Source: Microbacterium lushaniae (GTDB taxonomy: Bacteria; Actinomycetota; Actinomycetes; Actinomycetales; Microbacteriaceae). Taken from it: 64,000 nt of DNA. The position numbers and the translations under genes are program-made. Below the pieces are notes generated by a model that saw nothing but the letters and a program-made list of their open reading frames with translations, did no database searches and had not been told where the DNA came from. The stretch covers positions 2,728,001-2,792,000 of the forward strand of contig NZ_CP044232.1 of NCBI RefSeq assembly GCF_008727775.1. Direction: 5' to 3'. Positions 51,836 to 60,510 of this stretch are shown here, piece by piece (position 1 is the stretch's first letter; every line of letters starts with the position of its first letter).

Positions 51836-52609
51836 ATGAAGCCGCTGGTCGCACCCGTCGACGCCCTGGCACCGACCGAACTCATCCGCACCGCGCGCCA
51901 CGCGGTGCTCACCGGCATCGGCGAAGAGGGGCAGCGCCGCCTCGCCGCCGCGCGCGTGGCCGTGATCGGTGCCGGCGGGCTGGGCTCGCCGGCGATCCTG
52001 GCCCTCGCGGCGGCGGGGGTGGGTGAGCTGATCGTCGTCGACGACGACGTGGTGGAGCTGACGAACCTGCAGCGGCAGATCATCCACCGCGTGCAGGACG
52101 TCGGCGAGCCCAAGACCGCGTCGGCCGTGCGGGCCGCCGGCGACCTCGCCCCGCACACCGCGGTCGTGCCCGTCACCGAGCGGCTGACGCCGGAGAACGC
52201 CGTCGCGCTGCTGGGCGGGGCCGACGTCATCGTCGACGGCAGCGATGTCTTCACCACGCGGCGCGCGGTGGCCGAGGCCGCCGAGACGCTGGGGGTCCCG
52301 CTCGTGTGGGGGGCGGTGCAGGAGTGGCACGGGCAGGTGACGGTGTTCTGGTCGGACCCGCCCGCGGGCGTCGCGCCGGTGGTCCTGGCCGACCTGTTCC
52401 CCGCCGGCACCGAGGGCGAGCCGCCCACGTGCGCCCAGGTCGGGGTACTCGGCGGGCTGTGCGTGCAGATCGGCGGGATGCTGGCGACGGAGGTCGTGAA
52501 GCTCGTGACCGGCGCCGGCGAGCCGCTGCTGGGCCGCGTCGCGATGGTCGACGCCCTGCGCGCGCGCATGACGGAGGTGCCCCTGCGGGCAGGGGTGCCG
52601 GCGGGCTGA
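51836..52609 (+). CDS. moeB: MoaD-adenylating E1-like protein MoeB/ThiF family
   Basis: A 257-residue E1-like enzyme that adenylates the MoaD C-terminus. VIGAGGLGSPAILALAAAGVG is the ATP loop and VELTNLQRQI with DGSDVFTTRRAVAEAAE follow. The CxxC zinc pair of the usual CYRC-LFP block is absent (LADLFP here), while TCAQVGVLGGL retains one cysteine. No rhodanese domain. It starts the plus-strand Moco genes moeB-moaC-moaD. Confidence 0.9.
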   Translation: MKPLVAPVDALAPTELIRTARHAVLTGIGEEGQRRLAAARVAVIGAGGLGSPAILALAAAGVGELIVVDDDVVELTNLQRQIIHRVQDVGEPKTASAVRAAGDLAPHTAVVPVTERLTPENAVALLGGADVIVDGSDVFTTRRAVAEAAETLGVPLVWGAVQEWHGQVTVFWSDPPAGVAPVVLADLFPAGTEGEPPTCAQVGVLGGLCVQIGGMLATEVVKLVTGAGEPLLGRVAMVDALRARMTEVPLRAGVPAG

Positions 52610-52671
52610 CGCGCTGCGCCACTCCCCCGGTCACGGCGCCCCCTGGCCGCGGCGGATGTCATGCTGGAGGC

Positions 52672-53154
52672 ATGAGCTTCCCCCACCTCGACACCGCAGG
52701 GCGCGCGCACATGGTCGACGTCACGGCGAAGCAGCCCACCGTCCGCTCCGCCACCGCCCGGGGCTTCGTGCGCTGCTCGCCGGAGGTCGTGGCCGCCCTC
52801 GTGGACGGGACCGCGCCCAAGGGCGACGTGCTGGCCGTCGCGCGGATCGCCGGCATCCAGGGGGCCAAGTCGGCCTCCTCCCTGCTGCCCCTCGCGCACG
52901 TGATCGGCGTTCATCGCGCCGCCGTCGAGCTCGAGGTGACCGCCGAGGGCGTGCAGATCGAGGCGACCGTGGGCACCGCCGACCGCACCGGTGTGGAGAT
53001 GGAGGCGCTCACCGCCGTCTCGGTGGCAGCCCTCGCCATCGTCGACATGATCAAGGGGCTCGACCGCGGCGCCCTGATCGAGAACGTCCGGATCGTGGCG
53101 AAATCGGGCGGCCGCTCCGGTGACTGGACGCGACCGGGCGAGGAGTCGGCCTGA
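52672..53154 (+). CDS. moaC: Cyclic pyranopterin monophosphate synthase MoaC, divergent motif
   Basis: A 160-residue MoaC. K50-G-D, K66 and EMEAL (E109, E111) and D125-x2-K128 are conserved, and H76 is present. The usual LCHPL around the His has become LAHVI, and the usual TIYDMCK is AIVDMIK. Enzyme works with MoaA to make cyclic pyranopterin monophosphate. GGAGG lies just before the ATG. Stop shares a base with moaD. Confidence 0.88.
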   Translation: MSFPHLDTAGRAHMVDVTAKQPTVRSATARGFVRCSPEVVAALVDGTAPKGDVLAVARIAGIQGAKSASSLLPLAHVIGVHRAAVELEVTAEGVQIEATVGTADRTGVEMEALTAVSVAALAIVDMIKGLDRGALIENVRIVAKSGGRSGDWTRPGEESA

Positions 53155-53384
53155 TGCGCGTGCGCTTCTTCGCCGCCGCCGCCGAGGCCGCCGGCACGGA
53201 CGTCGCCGACCGCTCCGAGCCGACCCTGGACGCCCTGCGGGCCGCGCTCGTGCACGACCACCCGGATCTCGGGGCCGTGCTCCCGCGGTGCGCCGTGCTC
53301 GTGGACGGGGTGCGTGCCGACGCGGACGTGCCGCTCACCGGCACGTCGGTCATCGACGTCCTGCCGCCCTTCGCCGGCGGCTGA
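53154..53384 (+). CDS. moaD: Molybdopterin synthase small subunit MoaD
   Basis: A 76-residue ubiquitin-fold sulfur carrier with the terminal Gly-Gly (PPFAGG) that MoeB adenylates. ATG shares a base with the moaC stop (TGATG). Its stop abuts the moaE stop of the opposite strand with no gap. Confidence 0.92.
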   Translation: MRVRFFAAAAEAAGTDVADRSEPTLDALRAALVHDHPDLGAVLPRCAVLVDGVRADADVPLTGTSVIDVLPPFAGG

Positions 53385-53813
53385 TCAGCCGCCCATGCCC
53401 TTCCACGCCGTCGTCCCGTCCGCCTCCACCTGACGCTTCCACACCGGCAGCTCGCGCTTGATCGCCTCGATCACGGCCCGGCACACCTCGAACGCGGCGG
53501 CACGGTGTCCGGATGCCACGGCGATGACGACGGCCGCATCCCCCACCTGCAGACGACCGATGCGGTGACTGACCGCCACCACGGCGTCGCTCCCCTCCGC
53601 GGCGTCCGCGGCGAGCCGTGCGAGCGTCGCGGTGGCGTCGGGATGCGCGCTGTACTCCAGGGCGACGACGGCGCCGCCCGCATCCGGATCGTTGTCGCGC
53701 ACCCGCCCGACGAACGTCGTCACGGCGCCGAGGGTGGGATCGTCGACGGCGTCCAGGTGCGCGGCGATGTCGAGTGCGTCCTCGGTCACCACGGCCAACC
53801 GCACGACGCTCAT
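53385..53813 (-). CDS. moaE: Molybdopterin synthase large subunit MoaE
   Basis: A 142-residue MoaE. VSHRIGRLQVGDAAVVIAVA and AIKRELPVWKRQ (the catalytic lysines) are intact. It works with MoaD to insert dithiolene sulfur. ATG start overlaps the mogA stop (ATGA). Confidence 0.94.
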   Translation of the reverse strand: MSVVRLAVVTEDALDIAAHLDAVDDPTLGAVTTFVGRVRDNDPDAGGAVVALEYSAHPDATATLARLAADAAEGSDAVVAVSHRIGRLQVGDAAVVIAVASGHRAAAFEVCRAVIEAIKRELPVWKRQVEADGTTAWKGMGG

Positions 53814-54295
53814 GCGTGATCTCCCCCCACCAGCTGATCGAGCACGTGTGCGGCCACGGACAGGACCACCGGCACGCCGGCGGCGACGGCGCGCGGCGAA
53901 CCGGGCAGGTTCACCACGAAGGCACCGGCGGAGTCCACGACGCCGGCGAGGCCCCGCGAAACGGCCGCGAAGGGCGTGTCGGCCAGCCCCTGCCGGCGCA
54001 GCTCCTCGGCGATGCCGGGAAGCTGCCGGGTGAGCACGCGCGCCGTGCCTTCGGGGGTCTGATCACGCGGCCCCACCCCCGTGCCGCCCGTGGTGAGGAT
54101 GAGGGCAGGAGAGTCCGCGGCGACCCGACGCAGGGCCGCTTCGACGGAGTCGGCGCCATCGGGGACGATCTCGGCGTCGCCGCACTGCCAGCCCGCATCG
54201 CGCAGGAGTCCCACCGCGAGCGGACCGCCGCGGTCTTCGCGCACGCCCGCCGCCGACCGATCGGACACCGTGATGACCCGGGCGATGCGCTGCAT
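53810..54295 (-). CDS. mogA: Molybdopterin adenylyltransferase MogA/MoaB
   Basis: A 161-residue MogA/MoaB-fold protein. ITVSDRSAAG, ILTTGGTGVGPRDQTPEG and the C-terminal FVVNLPGSPRAV are the family blocks. It adenylates molybdopterin. It is followed, on the same strand, by moaE. moeA, its usual partner, is not in the window. Confidence 0.92.
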   Translation of the reverse strand: MQRIARVITVSDRSAAGVREDRGGPLAVGLLRDAGWQCGDAEIVPDGADSVEAALRRVAADSPALILTTGGTGVGPRDQTPEGTARVLTRQLPGIAEELRRQGLADTPFAAVSRGLAGVVDSAGAFVVNLPGSPRAVAAGVPVVLSVAAHVLDQLVGGDHA

Positions 54296-54304
54296 CCGCC
54301 CAGC

Positions 54305-55834
54305 CTACGAGGCGCGCGCCGCGGCTGCGGTGATGCGGTTGGCCATGCCGCGGAAGATGAGCCCGTGGAAGGGCAGCACAGCGAGCCAGTACAGCCGCCC
54401 GGCCAGCCCCCGCGGGAAGAACACGGCGCGCTGGTCGTAGCGCGCTCCTTCGGCCTCGGGGGTCACGCGAAGCTCCAGCCACGCCAGCCCCGGCACCTTC
54501 ATCTCCGCGCGCAGGCGCAGGAGCCGGCCGGGCTCCACCGCCTCCACACGCCAGAAATCCAGCGCATCCCCGACGGCGAGCCGGCGGCGGCTGCGGCGAC
54601 CGCGCGCGAGCCCCACACCCCCCACGATCCGGTCCATCCACCCCCGCAGCGCCCACAGCACCGGCGAGGAGTACCACCCGTTCTCCCCGCCGATCCCTTC
54701 GACCACAGCCCACAGCCGCTCCGGCCGCGCCGGCGTGCGCGCCGAGCGGGCGTCGGTGAACACCGCGCGCCCGGCCCAGTCGGGGTCACTCGGCAGCGGG
54801 TCGCTGGGCACGCCCGACAGCTCGGCATCCCGCCAGCTCGTCTCGACGTCGTCGGCCTGCACGCGACCGAGGGCCAGCGCCACCGCCCGCCGATACGGCG
54901 TGAGGCCTCCGGCGGGGGGCGGGATGAGCGCGTCGACGTCGTCGTTCTTGACGACGCAGTCGTTCTGGAGCGATTCCACGAGCGGCCGTGCGATCGAGCG
55001 CGGGATGGGTGTGACGAGGTTCACCCAGTGCGAGGCCAGGCGCGGTGTCAGCACGGGCAGCGCCGCGATGGCGCGCTGGCGGAGCCCGGCGACCACGGCG
55101 TAGCCGTTCATCATCTGCCCGTACCGCAGCACGTCCGGCCCGCCGATGTCCACGGCGCGGTTGACGGCGGGATCCACCCGGGCGGCCCCGAGCAGGTAGT
55201 GCAGCACATCGCGGACGGCGATCGGCTGGATGCGGTTGCGCACCCAGCGCGGGGCCGGCATGTAGGGCAGCACGTCGGTGAGGTGGCGCACCATCTCGAA
55301 CGACGCCGAACCCGACCCGATCACGACGCCGGCCTGCAGCACGAGGGTAGGCACGCCGCTGTCGAGGAGGATCTGGCCGACCTCCACGCGGGAGCGCAGG
55401 TGCGGGGAGAGCGGGACGTCGTCGGGATGCAGCCCCCCGAGGTAGACGATGCGTCGCACGCCCGCGGCCGCCGCGGCATCGGCCACGGTCTGGGCGGCCC
55501 GGCGATCGGCCTCCTCGAAGCCCGTGCCCGCGGCCATCGAATGCACGAGGTAGTAGACCACGTCGACGTCGGCCACGGCGTCGCGGACCGCCGCCGCATC
55601 CGCCGCCGCGCCCTCCACCACCTCCACCTCGTCGCCCCACTCGAAGGCGCGCACCCGCTCGGGCGTGCGCGCGAGGACGCGCACGGCGTAACCGGCGGCG
55701 AGCAGGCGCGGCACGAGGCGGCCGCCGAGGTAGCCCGTCGCCCCGATCACGAGGGCCCGCGGCATCGTGCCGTCGGCGCGGGGCACCGCCCGCAGTTCGG
55801 GCTCGCGTCCGGTGGGCGCACTCAGCTCGGTCAT
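54305..55834 (-). CDS. NAD(P)-binding SDR protein with DUF2867
   Basis: A 509-residue two-domain protein. The N-terminal half is an atypical SDR (VIGATGYLGGRLVPRLL, then YLGGLHPDD, about residues 25-330), and the C-terminal half is DUF2867 (from about 350, with YDQRAVFFPRGLAGRLYW). Function unknown; similar proteins are frequent in actinobacteria. Lies 9 bp before mogA on the same strand, possibly co-transcribed. Confidence 0.88.
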   Translation of the reverse strand: MTELSAPTGREPELRAVPRADGTMPRALVIGATGYLGGRLVPRLLAAGYAVRVLARTPERVRAFEWGDEVEVVEGAAADAAAVRDAVADVDVVYYLVHSMAAGTGFEEADRRAAQTVADAAAAAGVRRIVYLGGLHPDDVPLSPHLRSRVEVGQILLDSGVPTLVLQAGVVIGSGSASFEMVRHLTDVLPYMPAPRWVRNRIQPIAVRDVLHYLLGAARVDPAVNRAVDIGGPDVLRYGQMMNGYAVVAGLRQRAIAALPVLTPRLASHWVNLVTPIPRSIARPLVESLQNDCVVKNDDVDALIPPPAGGLTPYRRAVALALGRVQADDVETSWRDAELSGVPSDPLPSDPDWAGRAVFTDARSARTPARPERLWAVVEGIGGENGWYSSPVLWALRGWMDRIVGGVGLARGRRSRRRLAVGDALDFWRVEAVEPGRLLRLRAEMKVPGLAWLELRVTPEAEGARYDQRAVFFPRGLAGRLYWLAVLPFHGLIFRGMANRITAAAARAS

Positions 55835-55859
55835 GCCCCGACGTTATGCGCCCGGAACC

Positions 55860-56531
55860 TCACGCCCCAGGGCCCTGCAGCTCCGCCGGAGCCCGCGGCG
55901 GTGCCGAGAACGCCGCCGCCTCGCGCGCGAGCGGAACCGTGAACACCGCCGCCATGGCCAGTGCCGCCCCCGCGCCCACGAGCGCGCCGCCGGTGGTGTC
56001 GCTCAACCAGTGCGCGTGCAGATAGGTGCGGCTGAAGGCCATGAGCAGCGTCCAGACGATGCCGGCCACCACCACCCACGCGCGGGGGAAGAGGATCGCC
56101 GCGATCACGGCCAGGGTCGCCGCGTTGGCGGCGTGGCCGGAGGGGAAGGACCCGTAGTCGCTCATCACCAGGATCTCCTCCGGGCGCGCCCGGCCGAACA
56201 CCTGCTTGAGGATCTGCACGAGCGCCGCGCTGACCGCCTCCGCCGACAGGAAGTACGCCGCCGCCCAGTGGCGGCGCATCAGCATGAGCGCGATCGCCCC
56301 GCCCAGCGGGATGATCAGCGCGCCGATCCACCCACCGCCCAAGACGTTCATGACCTGGGAGAAGACCACCAGCGCCGGCGAGGGCCAGTCCACGAGCGCA
56401 CTGTTCCACGCCGTGTCCACGGCGAACGGCGCGTTGTCCTGCCAGAAGATCCAGGCGCCCAGGAGGCACGCCAGAGCGATCGCGCTCAGACCGATCACGA
56501 GCCGGCGGGTGCGTACGGGGTTGGGCCTCAT
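55860..56531 (-). CDS. PAP2-family phosphatase, membrane bound
   Basis: A 223-residue membrane phosphatase. Motifs KQVFGRARP, PSGHAANA and SRTYLHAHWLSD form the PAP2 active site, in order. It may dephosphorylate undecaprenyl or other lipid phosphates outside the membrane. The ATG at 56531 is selected before RPNPVRTRRL; the further upstream frame is shadow. Upstream of the SDR gene, same strand. Confidence 0.92.
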   Translation of the reverse strand: MRPNPVRTRRLVIGLSAIALACLLGAWIFWQDNAPFAVDTAWNSALVDWPSPALVVFSQVMNVLGGGWIGALIIPLGGAIALMLMRRHWAAAYFLSAEAVSAALVQILKQVFGRARPEEILVMSDYGSFPSGHAANAATLAVIAAILFPRAWVVVAGIVWTLLMAFSRTYLHAHWLSDTTGGALVGAGAALAMAAVFTVPLAREAAAFSAPPRAPAELQGPGA

Positions 56532-56560
56532 CGCCTCATTGTGCCCCCGTACACGCGACA

Positions 56561-57064
56561 ATGGGCGCCATGAACCAGGCCGTTGACATCGTCCGCCATC
56601 TCGTGGCACCGCTGACGCGCACGCGGTGCTTCCGCCGCCTCGGGCCGCGCGTGCTCCCGCCGGTCGAACGCGTCCTCGCCCGCGCCACGGGCGGCCGCGT
56701 GCAGATCAGCGCGCTGCTGGTCCCCTCACTGGTCCTGCACACGGTGGGCGCGCAGTCGGGTCAGCCACGGGACGTCCCGCTGATGTACACCCCCGACGGA
56801 TCGGGCCGGGCGATCGTGGCGGGGACGAATTTCGCCGGGTCGCGGCATCCGGCATGGACCACGAATCTCCTCGCCCACCCCGACGCGGAGATCACCGTGC
56901 GGGGGCGGCGGATGCCCGTGCACGCGACACCCATCGGCGACGACGAGCGCGATGCGGCGTGGGCGCGCATCGAACGACAGTGGCCCGGCTATCGCAGCTA
57001 CGAGCGCGACTCCGCGCGCACAGTCCGCCTGTTCCGGCTGCAGCCGGTGCGCCGGGACCGCTGA
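56561..57064 (+). CDS. Nitroreductase/deazaflavin-dependent (Ddn-like) protein
   Basis: A 167-residue F420-dependent nitroreductase-family protein (Ddn type). LLVPSLVLHTVGAQSGQPRD and VAGTNFAGSRHPAWTTNLLA are the F420-binding blocks, and ITVRGRRMPVHAT follows. A second ATG at 56570 is possible. Function is reduction of an unknown electrophile, needing F420. Confidence 0.88.
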   Translation: MGAMNQAVDIVRHLVAPLTRTRCFRRLGPRVLPPVERVLARATGGRVQISALLVPSLVLHTVGAQSGQPRDVPLMYTPDGSGRAIVAGTNFAGSRHPAWTTNLLAHPDAEITVRGRRMPVHATPIGDDERDAAWARIERQWPGYRSYERDSARTVRLFRLQPVRRDR

Positions 57065-57076
57065 CCTGCGCGAGGG

Positions 57077-58420
57077 TCAGGGCGCCAGCAGCCCCACGGT
57101 GCGCGGGCGGACGAGCAGCCACAGCGCCGCCACGCCGATCACGGCGCATCCGACCATGACAGCGGCCATCGTGGTCGCCGAGATGCCGGCCGAACCGGCC
57201 ACCCAGCCCACCACCGGCGAGACGAGGCCCGCCACGCCGAAGTTGGTCGCCCCGATGATCGACTGCGCGGTACCGGCGGCCTTGCCGTGACGATCCAGCG
57301 CCAGCACCTGGACGCACGGGAACGTGAAGCCGCATCCGGTCATGAAGAAGAACAGCGGAACGACCGTCCCCCACATGCCGAGCCCGAGCTGATCGGTGAT
57401 CACGATGGCGGTGCCGGCCACCAGCATGATCGCGGTCGACCACGCCATGACCCACTGCGGACCGAACCGCGCGGCCAGGCGCGAGGCCGCCTGCACGCCG
57501 AGGACAACCCCGAGCGAGTTCGCGGCGAACAACAGCCCGTACTGCTGGGCGTCCAGGCCGTACGCCCCCTGGAAGAGGAACGACGAGGAGGACAGGTACG
57601 AGAACAGCCCGCTGAAGGTCATGCCTCCGATGACCAGCACGCCCAGGAAGACGCGGTCGCTCAGGACGCTGCGGTAGCGCTGCCAGATGGTCGTGCCGGC
57701 CTGCTCGGCGCGTCGCGCACGCGGAAGGGTCTCGGGGACGAGGAAGAGGGCGGCGATCAGCATGACCGCGCCGTAGACGGCGAGGACGACGAAGATGCCG
57801 CGCCACGGCATCACCAGGAGCAGGCCTGAGCCCACCAGCGGCGCGAGCACGGGTGCCACCCCCGACACCAGCGCGAGCCGGGAGAGCATCACCACGAGGC
57901 GCCGGCCGCCGAACAGGTCGCGGACGATCGCGGCGGCCACGACCCCGCCGGCGGCGGCACCGGCGCCCATGAGGACGCGGGTCACCGAGAGCAGCTCCAG
58001 CGTGGGTGCCAGCGCCGCCGCCGTGCTGGCGAGCACATGCAGCGCCGTGACGGCCAGGAGGGGAACGCGCCGGCCGACCTTGTCGCTGAGCGGCCCGACG
58101 ACGAGCTGGCCGAGCGCGAAGCCGATCATGGTTCCGGTGAGCGTCAGCTGGATCGCGGCCTCGGTCGTGCGGAAGTCGCTTTCGAGCACCGGGAACGCCG
58201 GCAGGTACAGGTCGATGGTGAACGGGCCGAGGGCAGTCAGCGCGCCGAGCAGGATGATGTAGACCACCCGTCGCCCGGTCGACAGCGAATCGCCGGGGTG
58301 GAGCATGATCGGCGCGGTGGCCGGATTGCTCCCCAGGGTGCGGATGGCTCCCGTGGTCGCCGGGCGGGCGCGGCCGTCGCGGGCCGGGGAGACGATCGGA
58401 TGGGAATCGGTGTCGACCAC
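57077..58420 (-). CDS. Bcr/CflA-type multidrug MFS exporter
   Basis: A 447-residue 12-TM efflux protein. LGALTALGPFTIDLYLPAFP is the Bcr/CflA start, with GFALGQLVVGPLSDKVGRR as motif A and the drug:H+ stretch ALVSGVAPVLAPLVGS. GTG at 58420 has GAAGG five bases before it; longer starts (58441, 58522) have poorer context. The region 58421-58670 holds its promoter and that of the DUF3105 gene and no gene. Confidence 0.9.
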   Translation of the reverse strand: MVDTDSHPIVSPARDGRARPATTGAIRTLGSNPATAPIMLHPGDSLSTGRRVVYIILLGALTALGPFTIDLYLPAFPVLESDFRTTEAAIQLTLTGTMIGFALGQLVVGPLSDKVGRRVPLLAVTALHVLASTAAALAPTLELLSVTRVLMGAGAAAGGVVAAAIVRDLFGGRRLVVMLSRLALVSGVAPVLAPLVGSGLLLVMPWRGIFVVLAVYGAVMLIAALFLVPETLPRARRAEQAGTTIWQRYRSVLSDRVFLGVLVIGGMTFSGLFSYLSSSSFLFQGAYGLDAQQYGLLFAANSLGVVLGVQAASRLAARFGPQWVMAWSTAIMLVAGTAIVITDQLGLGMWGTVVPLFFFMTGCGFTFPCVQVLALDRHGKAAGTAQSIIGATNFGVAGLVSPVVGWVAGSAGISATTMAAVMVGCAVIGVAALWLLVRPRTVGLLAP

Positions 58421-58670
58421 GGAGCCTTCGTTTCGGAGCATCGGCGAGAAGACCCGGAATCCGGGTCTGAGGGGGGTGGGGTGAGGGGTGGGGGCTCGAA
58501 TCGATTCGAGCACCCGCACCATGATAGCCAGGTCCGCACCCCGCGGCAGAAGTCCCGGCCCGCGCGACGGCAGCTTCTCAGCCCCCTCACCGATGCATAC
58601 GAATAGGCTGGGGCCGTCGGCGCCGTGCCGACGTGTCCTCGCTCACGACCGGAACCCGAACACGCCGCAC

Positions 58671-59387
58671 ATGACTCCTCCGTCACGCCCCGCCGATCGC
58701 CGTGAGAGCGGGAACCCCGCCACGCAGGCGCACATCAACCAGACCGTCAAGCAGCAGCGCGAGCAGAAGCGCCAGGAGAAGCTCGCAGAATATCAGCGCC
58801 AGCTCGCAAAGCGCCGCCGCAGCAAGGTCGTGTGGTGGGTGGTCGGCTCCACCGCCGCGCTGGCCGTCGTCGCCCTCGTCGTGGCGTCCTTCGTCTTCGC
58901 GCCCCGCAGCGCGCCCACGTACGGCGCTCTGGACAGCGCCGGCGCAGAGATCGAGGGGGTCGAGACCTTCGAGAACGACACCACGCACGTGGAGGAGCCC
59001 GTCGACTACCCGCAGACGCCTCCGGCGGGCGGCCCGCACAGCTCGGCGTGGCTGAACTGCGGCATCTACACCGAGCCGCAGAAGAACGAGAACGCGGTGC
59101 ATTCGCTCGAGCACGGCGCCATCTGGGTCACGTACGACGCCGCCGCGCTGTCGGACGACGACCTGGCTGCCCTGAAGGCGCACCTGCCCTCCACCTACGT
59201 CATCCTGTCGCCGTACGAGGGGCTGGACTCCCCCATCGTGCTCAGCGCGTGGAACAACCAGCTCTCCCTCGACTCGGCCTCGGATGAGCGCATCCCGGAG
59301 TTCTTCGAGGAGTACTGGCGGAGCCAGAACGTCCCCGAGCCCAACGCGAGCTGCTCGGGCGCCCTGGACGGCCCCGGCAAGCTCTGA
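58671..59387 (+). CDS. DUF3105 membrane-anchored protein
   Basis: A 238-residue protein. Residues 22-50 form a charged helix (TVKQQREQKRQEKLAEYQRQ), a membrane helix lies at 53-76, and the outside domain is DUF3105, with LNCGIY and NAVHSLEHGAIWVTY. The conserved cysteines (C130 and one near the end) and His (H123, H144, H148) could bind a metal. It is seven bases before the DUF305 gene, so it is surely co-transcribed. Confidence 0.88.
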   Translation: MTPPSRPADRRESGNPATQAHINQTVKQQREQKRQEKLAEYQRQLAKRRRSKVVWWVVGSTAALAVVALVVASFVFAPRSAPTYGALDSAGAEIEGVETFENDTTHVEEPVDYPQTPPAGGPHSSAWLNCGIYTEPQKNENAVHSLEHGAIWVTYDAAALSDDDLAALKAHLPSTYVILSPYEGLDSPIVLSAWNNQLSLDSASDERIPEFFEEYWRSQNVPEPNASCSGALDGPGKL

Positions 59388-59394
59388 CCCGACC

Positions 59395-60063
59395 ATGACC
59401 GACCCCGACACCGCGCCGGCGCCGAGACGGGTGGCGCCGTGGGTCGTGGTGCTGCTGGTCGCGGTGGCGGTCGCGGCCGTCGCCTTCGCGATCGGCCGCT
59501 TCAGCGCGTTCGGGGCCACCGCCGCCCCGGAGCATCCGTCCACCACGTCCGCCGAGGCCGGATTCGCCCGTGACATGCAGGTGCATCACGGGCAGGCGGT
59601 GCAGATGGCGATGGAGATCCACCGCAAGACCGACGACCCCCAGCTGCGGGTGCTGGCCTACGACATGGCCACCGCGCAGGCCGGGCAGCGGGGCGAGATG
59701 TACGGGTGGCTGGTGAATTGGGGGCTGCCCCAGGCCGGCGGGCCGCTCATGGCGTGGATGGCGGACTCCTCCGCTCACGACCATGCCGGCGCACCGGAGT
59801 CCGCAGACCCCGAGGAGCAGATGGGCATGGCCACGCCCGCCCAGCTGGCGCAGCTGCAGGACGCCACCGGCGCGGAGGCGGACTGCCTCTTCCTGGAGCT
59901 GATGATCCGCCACCACGGGGGTGCGATCCCGATGGCGGAGGCCGTCGTGGAGCTCGGCTCCGACGCCCGCGTCGACGCCGTGGCAGAGGGGATGATCGCC
60001 GCGCAGACCGGTGAGATCGCCGCGATGGAGTCGATGGCCGCCCGGCTGGGCTGCGCCGGGTAA
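59395..60063 (+). CDS. DUF305 membrane-anchored protein
   Basis: A 222-residue protein with a membrane anchor (14-35) and a DUF305 domain containing the paired His motifs MQVHHGQAV (H64, H65) and MIRHHGGAI. DUF305 proteins have a ferritin-like helical fold, and His pairs suggest metal binding, perhaps copper. It follows DUF3105. Confidence 0.9.
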   Translation: MTDPDTAPAPRRVAPWVVVLLVAVAVAAVAFAIGRFSAFGATAAPEHPSTTSAEAGFARDMQVHHGQAVQMAMEIHRKTDDPQLRVLAYDMATAQAGQRGEMYGWLVNWGLPQAGGPLMAWMADSSAHDHAGAPESADPEEQMGMATPAQLAQLQDATGAEADCLFLELMIRHHGGAIPMAEAVVELGSDARVDAVAEGMIAAQTGEIAAMESMAARLGCAG

Positions 60064-60104
60064 CGACCCTGGGGCGCCGCCGGGCGGCCGGTTACAGTGG
60101 TCGC

Positions 60105-60509
60105 GTGACGGACTCCGCGAATCCGCGCCGTCCCGTCGTCATCTGGATCGCGGTCGCGCTGGTCTACGCCAGCGCGCTCGGCAACGTCGCCGTCGGCATC
60201 CTGGTGCTGCTCAGCCGCTACCGCGTCGCCACCGAGGCCGTGCTCGCCGTCTCGCTCCTGGGCTCGGGCATCATCCTCGCCGGACTGCTTCTCCTGGCCG
60301 TGGCATCCGGACTGGCCCGCGGCAGCCGCCTCTCCCGCGCCCTCAGCACGGGCTATCTCGGTGTGCTCGTCGCCTTGAACGCCACGACGCTGGTCGCCAC
60401 CGATTCGTGGGACGCCGTGGCCGTGGCGCAGGTGATCGTGCAGGCCCTCGTGGCCCTGGTCGTGTGGGTGCCGCCCGGTTCGCGTGCCTTCGCACCGCCG
60501 CCGGCGTGA
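60105..60509 (+). CDS. Small membrane protein, unknown function
   Basis: A 134-residue protein with four hydrophobic segments (VIWIAVALVYASALGNVAVG, AVSLLGSGIILAGLLLLAVA, STGYLGVLVALNATTLVA and a last one near VIVQALVALVVW). GTG start. No family recognised. Its stop is one base from the stop of the convergent P-type ATPase gene. Confidence 0.78.
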   Translation: MTDSANPRRPVVIWIAVALVYASALGNVAVGILVLLSRYRVATEAVLAVSLLGSGIILAGLLLLAVASGLARGSRLSRALSTGYLGVLVALNATTLVATDSWDAVAVAQVIVQALVALVVWVPPGSRAFAPPPA

Positions 60510-60510
60510 G

